Shown piece by piece: positions 54,499 to 62,435 of a stretch of DNA of 64,000 nucleotides (position 1 is its first letter; the number at the start of each line of letters is the position of its first letter). The notes below the pieces were generated by a model. The model did no database searches, was not told where the DNA came from, and saw only the letters and a program-made list of their open reading frames with translations. The translations under genes and the position numbers were made by a program. Source of the DNA: Siminovitchia fordii DSM 16014 = CIP 108821 (GTDB taxonomy: Bacteria > Bacillota > Bacilli > Bacillales > Bacillaceae_C); NCBI RefSeq assembly GCF_000374565.1, contig NZ_KB894694.1, positions 62,001-126,000 on the forward strand. Reading direction: 5' to 3'.

Positions 54499-55581
54499 TT
54501 AAATTTCTTCATATGATCCGATGGCCGGCTTGCCGACGCAAAACAGCGTTTTCTGCTTTGACAGGTTCATGATGATAGAAAAGACTGTTTCTGAACGGCG
54601 ATGTTCCGGTGCATTTTCATTCGGGAAATGATTAATAGAGTTTGGATAATTGTATTTATCGCTGAACCACTTTTTAAAATGGCCCTCATTGATTGTTTCT
54701 CCCTTTGCCAGTGCCGTATTGACAAGCTGCTCTGCACGCAGCTTCCGGATCATCGAATCTGTATGTTTAAATTCGTTCAGATCAACTAAGTTTTTTAACA
54801 GTTCCGGTGAAAGGATATGGTTTGAATGAATGGCTGTACCATTCGGCTCCACCATCAGATCGATGCCAAAAGGCGAAACTTCAACATTTGCCGCCAAAGA
54901 CATGCCTTCACCTTCATGGCTTGCAATCATAAAGTTGGCTGCAGATGCCATCTGGCCATTGTTGACTCTTGATAGAGCTTCATGGAAAGACGTGGAGTTC
55001 AACACTGCCCTTAGGCCAAGATGGATGGGAACTTCATTGGACTTTTTGTCAGTGATCAAAGCATTCAGACAGACGGCAACCCCGGAAGAATTACAGCCGA
55101 TTTTTCCAATGATCCCACCTTCTGTCACCATGGTGATATCAGGTTTCCCTTTTTGTTTAATGCGGAGAAGCAGGAGGCTGTCAATCTGACTGCCTTTCCA
55201 ATCCCAGTTTTGACCAATAATCGTTTCATCGCAGGCAGGGGCTGTTACAGCAATAGATGTGCAGCCGTCAGAAAAGATCTTGTCTTTTCGCCCCGTAAGC
55301 GCAATTTCACTTCGTGCATTCAAGGCCAAAATGTCTTCGAAGTCAACGCCTGCTCCCTGCGCCACCCCTTCCATCTCTTCAATCAGCTCAGAGTCATATT
55401 TTTCAATTGCCTTGAGATGGACAAGTGCACGATTACGGGCTTCTTTCCAACTGATTTGATGATAGCCGTAGAAGAGCTTCTCATATGTCCCCAAGCTGAC
55501 TTGAATCTGCTCTTTCCCTTCACGGCCATGCTGTTCTCCTATTTCACGCGGTGTTCCCTCGAGAATCAATTGTTTTATCAT
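54499..55581 (-). CDS. C45-family NTN hydrolase (copy 3)
   Basis: A 360-residue relative of the two C45 enzymes in the dpp block. The nucleophile is Cys107 in SDGCTSIAV after Gly106. NWDWKGSQIDSLLLL, MVTEGGIIGKIGCNSSGVA and SINHFPNENAPEHRR are conserved. It lies 20 bases after a FAD oxidase gene in an operon with a PotD-type receptor, so it may remove the acyl group from an N-acylated polyamine product. More divergent from copies 1 and 2 than these are from one another. Confidence 0.84.
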   Translation of the reverse strand: MIKQLILEGTPREIGEQHGREGKEQIQVSLGTYEKLFYGYHQISWKEARNRALVHLKAIEKYDSELIEEMEGVAQGAGVDFEDILALNARSEIALTGRKDKIFSDGCTSIAVTAPACDETIIGQNWDWKGSQIDSLLLLRIKQKGKPDITMVTEGGIIGKIGCNSSGVAVCLNALITDKKSNEVPIHLGLRAVLNSTSFHEALSRVNNGQMASAANFMIASHEGEGMSLAANVEVSPFGIDLMVEPNGTAIHSNHILSPELLKNLVDLNEFKHTDSMIRKLRAEQLVNTALAKGETINEGHFKKWFSDKYNYPNSINHFPNENAPEHRRSETVFSIIMNLSKQKTLFCVGKPAIGSYEEI

Positions 55582-55601
55582 AGACGCTTCCTTCTTTCTC
55601 T

Positions 55602-56879
55602 TTAGGAAATATAATCCAAAAATTTAAAGTAATACTTCATCATCCCCAACCCAGTTGCGTTCATGCCGTGAAACGGGATGGGTTTCAGATTTGAACGGTC
55701 AAGAGGGTTGTTTTTATCCCCTTCATTTAGCATATTCATGGCCACTATTTTACCTAAAAGAGTGGACATTGCAGCTCCATGCCCTGCATATCCGAAAGCG
55801 AAATGGGTACCGTCATCCAACTGGCCGATATAAGGGATTTTTTCAATAGTAAACCCTACTTTCCCACTCCATTTGTAATCCACCCTTGCATCTTTTAATG
55901 CCGGGAAGACATCAACCATACCTGCTTGTAAATTTTCGAAAAGCTTTTTGGCATCCCGCTTGCTAGTCGTACGGCCCGAGCCCCCAAATACCATTCGGTT
56001 GTCTGCGGAAAGCCTGAAATAATACAGTAAGTTTTTCGTATCACAGGCTGCACGGTTATGCTTCATCAGTTCCTTGCATAACTCTTCCGGAAGTACCTCT
56101 GTCGCAAGAACAATGCTTTCTACAGGAACAATTGCTTTCTTTATCAGCTTGTGGACATCTGTCGTATAAGCGTTTACGAACATTCCGACCTGCTTGGCTA
56201 TGACACGGCCATTATTCGTCTCTACAATCACTCTATCATGAGATTCACGTTTAATGTTAATCGCTTCCGAATGTTCATAGATGGTTCCGCCGTTTTTTTC
56301 CACCACGTTTGCCAAACCGAGACAATAATTCAACGGATGGAAAATGGCACTTTTTTCATCGATATGGGCCCCGTGGTAAAAATCGGAGTCCATTTCAGAA
56401 TGCATTTCTTGTTTTTCTACAATCTTTGTTTCAAAGTTATAGTTTTTATATAAAAATTCCTGTTCACGCCTCATTCCATCCAAATGTGATGGTTTGTAGG
56501 CTGCCAGCAAATTTCCGTTCCGGAAAAAGTCACACTGGATGCCTTCCTCTTGAATGATATTTTCAATCAGATCGATGCTGTCCAATGACATTTGAAACAT
56601 CTGCCTTGCGGCGTCACTGCCGTATTTTCCGGCCAGTGCCTGCATCGACATAACATATCCTATCAATACTTCCCCACCGTTTCTTCCGCTTGCGCCGGAT
56701 CCCACAGTGTTGGCTTCCAAGACTACAGTTTTTACATTCCTTTGCTGCAGATGATAAGCAACGGAAAGTCCGGTGAAGCCTCCACCTATGATGACAACGT
56801 CACATGTTTCCTCACCTTGCTGGACAGGTCTTCTCTTCATTTCATTTGCTGTTGCTTGCCACAAAGATTTGCCGCTCAT
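55602..56879 (-). CDS. FAD-dependent amine oxidase, PuuB-like
   Basis: A 425-residue flavoprotein of the DAO family. The dinucleotide-binding motif is VVIIGGGFTGLSVAYHL with the acidic residue in TVVLEANTVGSGASGRNGG. FGGSGRTT and the C-terminal GYAGHGAAMSTLLGKI are conserved. In this group, PuuB oxidises gamma-glutamylputrescine; OrdL-like members act on other secondary or acylated amines. It follows a PotD-type receptor gene by 40 bases and precedes the C45 gene. No PuuA-type ligase lies in the window. Confidence 0.82.
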   Translation of the reverse strand: MSGKSLWQATANEMKRRPVQQGEETCDVVIIGGGFTGLSVAYHLQQRNVKTVVLEANTVGSGASGRNGGEVLIGYVMSMQALAGKYGSDAARQMFQMSLDSIDLIENIIQEEGIQCDFFRNGNLLAAYKPSHLDGMRREQEFLYKNYNFETKIVEKQEMHSEMDSDFYHGAHIDEKSAIFHPLNYCLGLANVVEKNGGTIYEHSEAINIKRESHDRVIVETNNGRVIAKQVGMFVNAYTTDVHKLIKKAIVPVESIVLATEVLPEELCKELMKHNRAACDTKNLLYYFRLSADNRMVFGGSGRTTSKRDAKKLFENLQAGMVDVFPALKDARVDYKWSGKVGFTIEKIPYIGQLDDGTHFAFGYAGHGAAMSTLLGKIVAMNMLNEGDKNNPLDRSNLKPIPFHGMNATGLGMMKYYFKFLDYIS

Positions 56880-56919
56880 GCTTCCACTCCTTCGAATTTT
56901 GCAACTGTGATTCTATATA

Positions 56920-57966
56920 TTACTGTTTGACCTCAGACCATGCACGGTCATAATACTTGATTGCCTCCCCGACATCCGTTGCATGAACACCTCTGTTAAA
57001 GTCTTCATCTGTCAATTCCAGTTCCTGCCGAATATCCTCAGAAAGTAATTCAAGCGCCGCTTTATTCGGGTTATGATATGGGTAATCCATTGTTATTTCT
57101 TTACTTATTTCAGGTTGAAGAATAAAGTTGATAAATTTTTCTGCATTTTCTTTGTGCGGTGCATCTTTCGGAATGACAAAGTTATCTTGCCACAAGCTAA
57201 GATGGTCTTCAGGAATGACCATTTTGATGCTTGGATTTTCTCTCATCGCCAGCGCCGCCTCAGCCCCGTAGACGACACCAGCTTTCACTTCTCCACTGAC
57301 AAGCAGATTTTTCGGGCTGTCACTGTCGAATGCCTTTATATTCGGCATAAGCTTTTTCAATTCCTCCCCAGCCTTCATGATTTCATCTTCATTTGTGCTG
57401 TTTACGGAATATCCGAGCATCTCTAGCGCAGCACCAAGCATTGTACGAGGGTCATCAACCACGACAAGTCCATCTTTTAACTTTGGATTGAATAAATCTT
57501 TGTAACTCTTTATTTCAAAGTCTACCAAGTCCTCATTGTATGCAATGATTTCTGTACCCCACATGTACGGTACAGAGTATTCATCATCAGGATCAAAATC
57601 CCACCCCATAAATTTTTCATCGATATTTTTCAAGTTTGGTATATTATCTTTGTTGATTTTCTCCAGCTGGCCTTCTTTTATCAACACTTCAACAAAATAA
57701 GTGGAAGGTACGGCTAAATCATAGGTTGCATTCCCCACATTTAGCTTCGCCACAAGTTCTTCGTTGGAAGAAATTGTACTGTAATTTACTTTGATTCCTG
57801 TCTCTTCTTCAAATTGCTTGATCAACTCTTCCGGCAGATATTCAGACCAGTTTAGAATATTGACCACATTTTCATCCTGGCTACCGGCTCCGCTGCCTCC
57901 ACAACCAGCAACAAGCAAAACAATCGCCAATGCTGAAACAAGCAAACTGAACTTTTTGAATCTCAT
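56920..57966 (-). CDS. potD: polyamine-binding lipoprotein, PotD type (5)
   Basis: A 348-residue binding protein with lipobox LLVAGC and mature start VVNILNWSEYLPEELIKQF. VNYSTISSNEELVAKLN, PYMWGTEIIAYNEDLV, LVVVDDPRTMLGA and NIKAFDSDSPKNLLVSGEV are clear. ATG 57966 is used, nine bases past AAAGGAG. It is part of the nhaC operon with the FAD oxidase and C45 genes, which suggests a specific substrate for that set. Confidence 0.87.
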   Translation of the reverse strand: MRFKKFSLLVSALAIVLLVAGCGGSGAGSQDENVVNILNWSEYLPEELIKQFEEETGIKVNYSTISSNEELVAKLNVGNATYDLAVPSTYFVEVLIKEGQLEKINKDNIPNLKNIDEKFMGWDFDPDDEYSVPYMWGTEIIAYNEDLVDFEIKSYKDLFNPKLKDGLVVVDDPRTMLGAALEMLGYSVNSTNEDEIMKAGEELKKLMPNIKAFDSDSPKNLLVSGEVKAGVVYGAEAALAMRENPSIKMVIPEDHLSLWQDNFVIPKDAPHKENAEKFINFILQPEISKEITMDYPYHNPNKAALELLSEDIRQELELTDEDFNRGVHATDVGEAIKYYDRAWSEVKQ

Positions 57967-58046
57967 TTTGGACATTCTCCTTTAGATGTTAAAAATTAAA
58001 AAGATCGATTCTGGACATTAAAGGATGGTTTCTGATTCGGTTGACC

Positions 58047-58283
58047 CTATATTTCAAGGGCATATTCCTCCACATACGCCAATACCATTCCCTTTACTAC
58101 TTCCTCCCCCTCCCTCACCTCCACTGATGATATTCTTCCTTGATAGGTCTTTTTGATTTCCAGAATGGTATCATCCTTTTGCTTGATCTTAAAGAATGTG
58201 CTGCAACGTTTCTGGATAAGATCTTCTTGAATACGGAGTGTAACCAACACTCCGTCACAAGGGCTTAAAATCATCTCTTCCAT
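58047..58283 (-). CDS. stand-alone biotinyl/lipoyl-like domain protein
   Basis: A 78-residue protein made only of a barrel-sandwich hybrid domain. DGVLVTLRIQEDLIQKR and YQGRISSVEVREGEEVVKGM match the two halves of biotinyl/lipoyl domains. The modified lysine of biotin carriers sits about 11 residues before the GxI glycine; here that position is not lysine, and the nearest lysines (EIKKTYQG) are out of register. So it is probably an unmodified domain, as in transporter adaptors. GGGGGAGGATAGGG precedes the ATG. It lies between nhaC and binding protein gene 5. Confidence 0.65.
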   Translation of the reverse strand: MEEMILSPCDGVLVTLRIQEDLIQKRCSTFFKIKQKDDTILEIKKTYQGRISSVEVREGEEVVKGMVLAYVEEYALEI

Positions 58284-58387
58284 TAACCCTATCCTCCCCC
58301 TTCATTAGCCGATTTTAAGACTCCTAAAAAAGGAATCGCTTTCATTTTTGAAAAAACCAAAGTTTCGATCAATTTTTTTTAGAAGGA

Positions 58388-58421
58388 CATGCAGCAGTTA
58401 ACACCGTTAACCGACTGCATG
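58388..58421 (-). other. hairpin at the 3' end of nhaC
   Basis: CATGCAG...GTTAAC pairs with GTTAAC...CTGCATG around a three-base loop, with a small internal mismatch. The nhaC stop codon lies inside. No T run follows on the minus strand, so read-through into the mini-protein and binding protein genes is likely. Confidence 0.4.
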
Positions 58422-59846
58422 CTGATCTTTTTTACTTTGGGCTTTTGCAGCCACTTCATTCTTATACTCTATTTTAAATCCCGTCATCCCATAAATAATG
58501 GATATGATGGGACTAATCAAACATAGAAACGCAAAAGGCAAATAGCTGAGTGTAGCTACCCCAAGTGTAGTAGCCATGAACGCTCCACACGTATTCCATG
58601 GAACAAGCGGTGAAGTCATTGTACCCGCATCCTCCAAGGTACGGGACAAGTTTTTGGCCTTTAATCCGCGTTTTTCATACTCGGCAGCGTACATCCGTCC
58701 TGGAACAATGATAGACAGGTATTGGTCACATCCGACAATATTTGCAGAGATACACGTTGCGACAGTAGTTGCAATCAGGCTTCCGGTTTTTTTGGCAAGC
58801 TTCAAAATGCCCTGGACAATCGCTTCAAAAATTCCTGTCTTTTCCAGAACCCCTCCAAAGCACATGGCAATGACGATTAACGAAACCGTATACAAAACGG
58901 ATTCAATGCCTCCATTGTTCAATAGATTGTCCACAATTTCAATCCCCGTGTCGATGGAATACCCATAGTATAGAATGCTGATGGCGTCTCCAACAGGAAC
59001 CTTCTGAACCACAATGGCACAAAATGCTCCAAGCAGAGAACCGATAGTCAATCCTGGGAGAGCAGGGATTTTAAAGATCATCATAATGATAATGAATGTT
59101 GGGACCAACAATAACCACGGTGATATGGTAAAAATTTCTCCAAGCTGGGACTGAAGAAGTTTTACTTCTGAGATTTCAGACCCCTGCCCAGCAAATTTAA
59201 TTCCCATCACTGCATAAATGATCAACGCAATTACGAGAGCAGGTATGGTCGTATAAAGCATGTGTTTGATATGTTCAAACAATTCAACCCCGACAATTCC
59301 CGGAGCCAAGTTCGTTGTTTCGGAAAGCGGTGAAATTTTATCCCCGAAATATACGCCTGAAATGACAGCCCCCGCCACCATAGCCGGATTCATGCCAAGA
59401 CCATGTCCAATTCCCATGATTGCGATCCCTATCGTTCCTGCTGCAGTCCAGGCATTCCCTGAAGCGATAGAAACGATACAGGAAATGGCACAGGCGGCAA
59501 CTAGGAAATATCCGGGCGCTAGTATATCCAAACCGTAATAAATCATTGTTGGAACAATTCCCCCGGCTATCCAGGAGCCGATGATCGCACCGATCACCAT
59601 CAGGATGACAATTGCTTGGAGTGCCATCCGAACCGCGTCCAGCATACCTTCTTCGATTTCTTTCCATTTATACCCCAGTCTTAGAGCTACAATTGCAGCA
59701 ACCCCTGCACTAAGAAGAAGCGGAATATGAGGATCTGCGTCATATATGAATATCCCCGTAAAAAGGGCAATCATCATAAACCCAATTGGAATTAAAGCCA
59801 CAAGTAATGTAGGTTTTTTTATATCTTGCCGTTGTTCTTTTGTCAA
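58407..59846 (-). CDS. NhaC-family Na+/H+ antiporter
   Basis: A 479-residue membrane protein with about twelve helices. Conserved NhaC stretches are GNAWTAAGTIGIAIMGIG, GAVISGVYFGDKISPLSETTNL (in part), ANIVGCDQYLSIIVPGRMY and LVPWNTCGAFMATTLGV. The family includes sodium/proton antiporters and also amino acid or organic acid exchangers. TTG 59846 is used because AGGAGG lies ten bases before it; the longest frame would start inside the sigma-54 promoter. It leads a five-gene operon, so it might export a catabolic product or maintain ion balance during amine uptake. Confidence 0.85.
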   Translation of the reverse strand: MTKEQRQDIKKPTLLVALIPIGFMMIALFTGIFIYDADPHIPLLLSAGVAAIVALRLGYKWKEIEEGMLDAVRMALQAIVILMVIGAIIGSWIAGGIVPTMIYYGLDILAPGYFLVAACAISCIVSIASGNAWTAAGTIGIAIMGIGHGLGMNPAMVAGAVISGVYFGDKISPLSETTNLAPGIVGVELFEHIKHMLYTTIPALVIALIIYAVMGIKFAGQGSEISEVKLLQSQLGEIFTISPWLLLVPTFIIIMMIFKIPALPGLTIGSLLGAFCAIVVQKVPVGDAISILYYGYSIDTGIEIVDNLLNNGGIESVLYTVSLIVIAMCFGGVLEKTGIFEAIVQGILKLAKKTGSLIATTVATCISANIVGCDQYLSIIVPGRMYAAEYEKRGLKAKNLSRTLEDAGTMTSPLVPWNTCGAFMATTLGVATLSYLPFAFLCLISPIISIIYGMTGFKIEYKNEVAAKAQSKKDQHAVG

Positions 59847-59889
59847 AATTATGTAACCTCCTGGTGGAAAAAGCGTTATCATATACCCT

Positions 59890-59905
59890 TGCAATATTTA
59901 TGCCA
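59890..59905 (-). promoter_or_regulatory. sigma-54 promoter of the nhaC operon
   Basis: On the minus strand TGGCATAAATATTGCA: -24 GG and -12 GC with exact spacing, one mismatch to TGGCAC-N5-TTGCA. It is 44 bases before the TTG start at 59846, leaving a short leader. Confidence 0.88.
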
Positions 59906-59958
59906 ATGCTATAAAAGGATTGTTGATAACGTTTTCTTCATTATATCTGCCTAGCGCT

Positions 59959-59976
59959 ATTCAGAATTGCATAATC
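59959..59976. promoter_or_regulatory. candidate enhancer site for the sigma-54 activator (nhaC)
   Basis: ATTCAGAATTGCATAATC, about 55 bases upstream of the -24 element and in the same orientation as the gabD site. The ATTCA-N4-TGCATAA core is identical in layout at gabD. Confidence 0.55.
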
Positions 59977-60048
59977 TTTGCTGTTTTGCATGGCTTTAAA
60001 AAGTGAAAGATCATCAAGAACATCGAAATATATTTTTAAAAATAAACA

Positions 60049-60078
60049 GCTCCGCTTCTGCAAATTGAGAAGCGGAGC
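60049..60078 (-). terminator. terminator of the aminotransferase gene
   Basis: GCTCCGCTTCT pairs perfectly with AGAAGCGGAGC around an eight-base loop, followed on the minus strand by TGTTTATTTTT. It separates the aminotransferase gene from the nhaC promoter region. Confidence 0.85.
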
Positions 60079-60083
60079 ATTAA

Positions 60084-61463
60084 TCATAGCCTTCTGATCA
60101 CCTTGTCATAGGCTTCCAGAGTTTTATCAATTTCTTCTTGCCCATGGGCACTTGAAATGCTGTATCTGTTCAGCGGTTTTGTATAAATCCCCTCATTTAT
60201 TAATTGAAAATCCAATTCTCTCCTTAATGAAAAGTCAGCATTTTGCAAGTCACGGTAATTTAATATTTTGTCTTTTTCAGTGAGAATCAGATTGAAGATA
60301 GAACCCAGGCCCAATGTCTTTACTGCAATCCCTTTCTGTAAAAAAAGCTTGCTGATCCCTTTTTTCAACGTTTCGGCTGCCTCATTGATTTGGTTGATCT
60401 CTTCTTCCAAAACTGCAATTGTTTCAAGTCCTGCTGCCAAAATGGACGGATGTCCATTATATGTCCCGCTATGGAAAAGCACATCCCTTGCATCGGAATG
60501 TTTGCTTTGGCTGTTGTCAAATACGTCTGAAGCAGCTTTTGGAAGACTTACCTCCATAATATCCCTTCTGCCCCCTGTAATTCCAATCGGGTATCCCCCG
60601 CCAACCGCCTTGCCAAGTGCAGTCAGATCCGGTTTTATATTATAATACTGTTGCGCACCGCCGAGCCCCAATCTAAAGCAAGTTTTGACTTCATCAAAAA
60701 TCAGCAGAATATCTAATTCCTTCGTCAATTCCCTAAGGCCTTCTATGAAACTTCTCTCAGCCGGAATGAATCCTCCCTGAACCGGCTCCACAATAACCGC
60801 AGCAAGCTCACCTTGTCTTTTTCGCAAAATGGCCGAGGCCGCATCTATATCATTAAACGGCAAAACAATCGTATGTTCTTCATGATAATCGTCCATTCCT
60901 TTGGACTCAGCTATCGACTTTGGATGGAGTGGGTGCCCGGCTTTTTCTACTGGCGGATTGACACTTACAAGAACCTGGTCATATCCGCCGTGATAGTGGC
61001 CTTCAAACTTAGCGATTTTATTTTTTCCTGTGTAGGCATATGCCATGCGAATGGCAAGCAAAGTCGCTTCCGTTCCGGAATTTGTATAGCGCAGGAGCTC
61101 GATGCTTGGATAAAGCTGTTGAATTTTCTTCCCCATCTCGACTTCGAGCCGATGCGGGGTTCCGAATAAATAGGTGCCATTTTCATATAATTGCTTTTGT
61201 ACCGCCTGCAGGACCCTGGGATGTCCGTGTCCAAGAATCAATGCTCCATAGGATAGCAGATAATCTATATATTCGTTTCCATCCAAATCATACAGGCGAC
61301 TTCCCATTCCCTTTTCCATAATGATTGGGTAAGGAGGGAAAAATTTAATATTGGCAGTTGTACCACCCGGCATGACTTTTGCGGCCTCCATATAAAACTC
61401 CAGCGACTTCGGGGTTTTTTCTACAAAATGTTTGATCCCCATTCCTTTTTCACTGATTGCCAC
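60084..61463 (-). CDS. class III aminotransferase, glutamate-1-semialdehyde aminomutase-like
   Basis: A 459-residue PLP enzyme. The opening PGGTTANIKFFPPYP, GHGHPRVLQAVQ, NSGTEATLLAIRMAYAYTG, FDEVKTCFRLGLGG and the PLP lysine in LGKAVGGGYPIG are class III features, closest in style to the HemL-like branch. A haem role is unlikely since no hem genes are near; an omega-amine or GABA-type aminotransferase fits the cluster. GTG 61463 follows AAAGAGGTG. It is divergent from the nitrilase and RpiR genes. Confidence 0.8.
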   Translation of the reverse strand: MAISEKGMGIKHFVEKTPKSLEFYMEAAKVMPGGTTANIKFFPPYPIIMEKGMGSRLYDLDGNEYIDYLLSYGALILGHGHPRVLQAVQKQLYENGTYLFGTPHRLEVEMGKKIQQLYPSIELLRYTNSGTEATLLAIRMAYAYTGKNKIAKFEGHYHGGYDQVLVSVNPPVEKAGHPLHPKSIAESKGMDDYHEEHTIVLPFNDIDAASAILRKRQGELAAVIVEPVQGGFIPAERSFIEGLRELTKELDILLIFDEVKTCFRLGLGGAQQYYNIKPDLTALGKAVGGGYPIGITGGRRDIMEVSLPKAASDVFDNSQSKHSDARDVLFHSGTYNGHPSILAAGLETIAVLEEEINQINEAAETLKKGISKLFLQKGIAVKTLGLGSIFNLILTEKDKILNYRDLQNADFSLRRELDFQLINEGIYTKPLNRYSISSAHGQEEIDKTLEAYDKVIRRL

Positions 61464-61511
61464 TTATAAGCACCTCTTTTGGGTAATATAAATTTCCTGA
61501 TGATGTAAATT

Positions 61512-61529
61512 ATGAAATATTTATTTCAT
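61512..61529. promoter_or_regulatory. inverted repeat in the divergent promoter region
   Basis: ATGAAAT-ATTT-ATTTCAT, a perfect seven-base inverted repeat, lies between the aminotransferase and nitrilase genes. It is a candidate operator for the RpiR-type regulator encoded two genes to the right. Confidence 0.35.
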
Positions 61530-61648
61530 TATACACTAAAATTGCCCCCTTAAAAAATAATTTTCTTTTTTTAATGAAAATGTAATAAATATTGCATAAA
61601 TGTGATAAAAGTAATATCTTAAATAGAAAAGCACAGGATGTGTTAAAT

Positions 61649-62419
61649 TTGTCTATTCTGGCTGCTGCCATCCAAATGCACTCCAAACCAAACCAGCCGC
61701 AGGAAAATCTGAACACCGCCGTTAAGATGATTAAACATGCTGCAGCCCAAGGGGCTCAGATCATAGTTCTGCCGGAACTTTGGAAAAGCGGATATCATTT
61801 ATCAAAAGGGGAATTTGAGCTTTTGGCCGAAGAACGGGAAGGACCTGTGATTTCACAGTTTCAAAGGCTTGCACCCGAATTGGGAGTGGTATTGGTCATA
61901 CCTTTTATTGAAAAAGAAGATAAAAGCCTCTATATATCCACCGCTGTTATTGAGAAATCCGGAGAGCTGCTGGCTTGTTACAGAAAATCTTTTTTATGGG
62001 GAAGGGAAAAGGACATCTTTTCTCCTGGAGAAAGAAAATACGAAGCTATCCAAACATCAACCGGAAAAATCGGGTTATTGATTTGCTATGACATGGAATT
62101 TCCCGAACCAAGCCGACACTTGGCACTGCAGGGAGTCCAGTTGATTATCGCACCATCGGTTTGGAGCATATCCGCAGAACCAAGATGGGATATCCAACTC
62201 CCTGCCCGAGCCCTTGATAACACTGTGTTCGTTTTGGGTGTAAATACCGTATTTGAAGGAAGCTGCGGGAAAAGCAAACTGATTGCCCCTGACGGAAAAA
62301 CATTGATTCAAGCACCCAAGGACAAACCATTTATTTTGATCCATGAGGTGAATTTTCATTTGATTGAGGAAACAAGAAAGAGGATCCCTTATCTGGAAGA
62401 CCTCATAGGACAACGTTAG
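61649..62419 (+). CDS. nitrilase-family carbon-nitrogen hydrolase
   Basis: A 256-residue amidase. The full catalytic triad is visible: glutamate in IIVLPELWKSG, lysine in CYRKSFLWG and cysteine in LLICYDMEFPE. Such enzymes hydrolyse omega-amides, N-carbamoyl amines or deaminated glutathione. TTG 61649 is preferred as start (MSILAAAIQMHSKPNQPQEN, in the usual family position); the frame is open further upstream to 61592, but without homology. It is followed after 16 bases by the RpiR regulator gene, and the pair is divergent from the aminotransferase. Confidence 0.82.
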   Translation: MSILAAAIQMHSKPNQPQENLNTAVKMIKHAAAQGAQIIVLPELWKSGYHLSKGEFELLAEEREGPVISQFQRLAPELGVVLVIPFIEKEDKSLYISTAVIEKSGELLACYRKSFLWGREKDIFSPGERKYEAIQTSTGKIGLLICYDMEFPEPSRHLALQGVQLIIAPSVWSISAEPRWDIQLPARALDNTVFVLGVNTVFEGSCGKSKLIAPDGKTLIQAPKDKPFILIHEVNFHLIEETRKRIPYLEDLIGQR

Positions 62420-62435
62420 TTAAAGGATGAATGAG

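Noticed and set aside
60084-61463. HemL (glutamate-1-semialdehyde aminomutase) for haem synthesis
   Set aside because: The fold matches, but there are no hem neighbours, and the context is amine catabolism with its own RpiR regulator.
61592-61648. Upstream extension of the nitrilase gene to ATG 61592
   Set aside because: The extra 19 residues have no match to the family and no ribosome binding site; TTG 61649 fits better.
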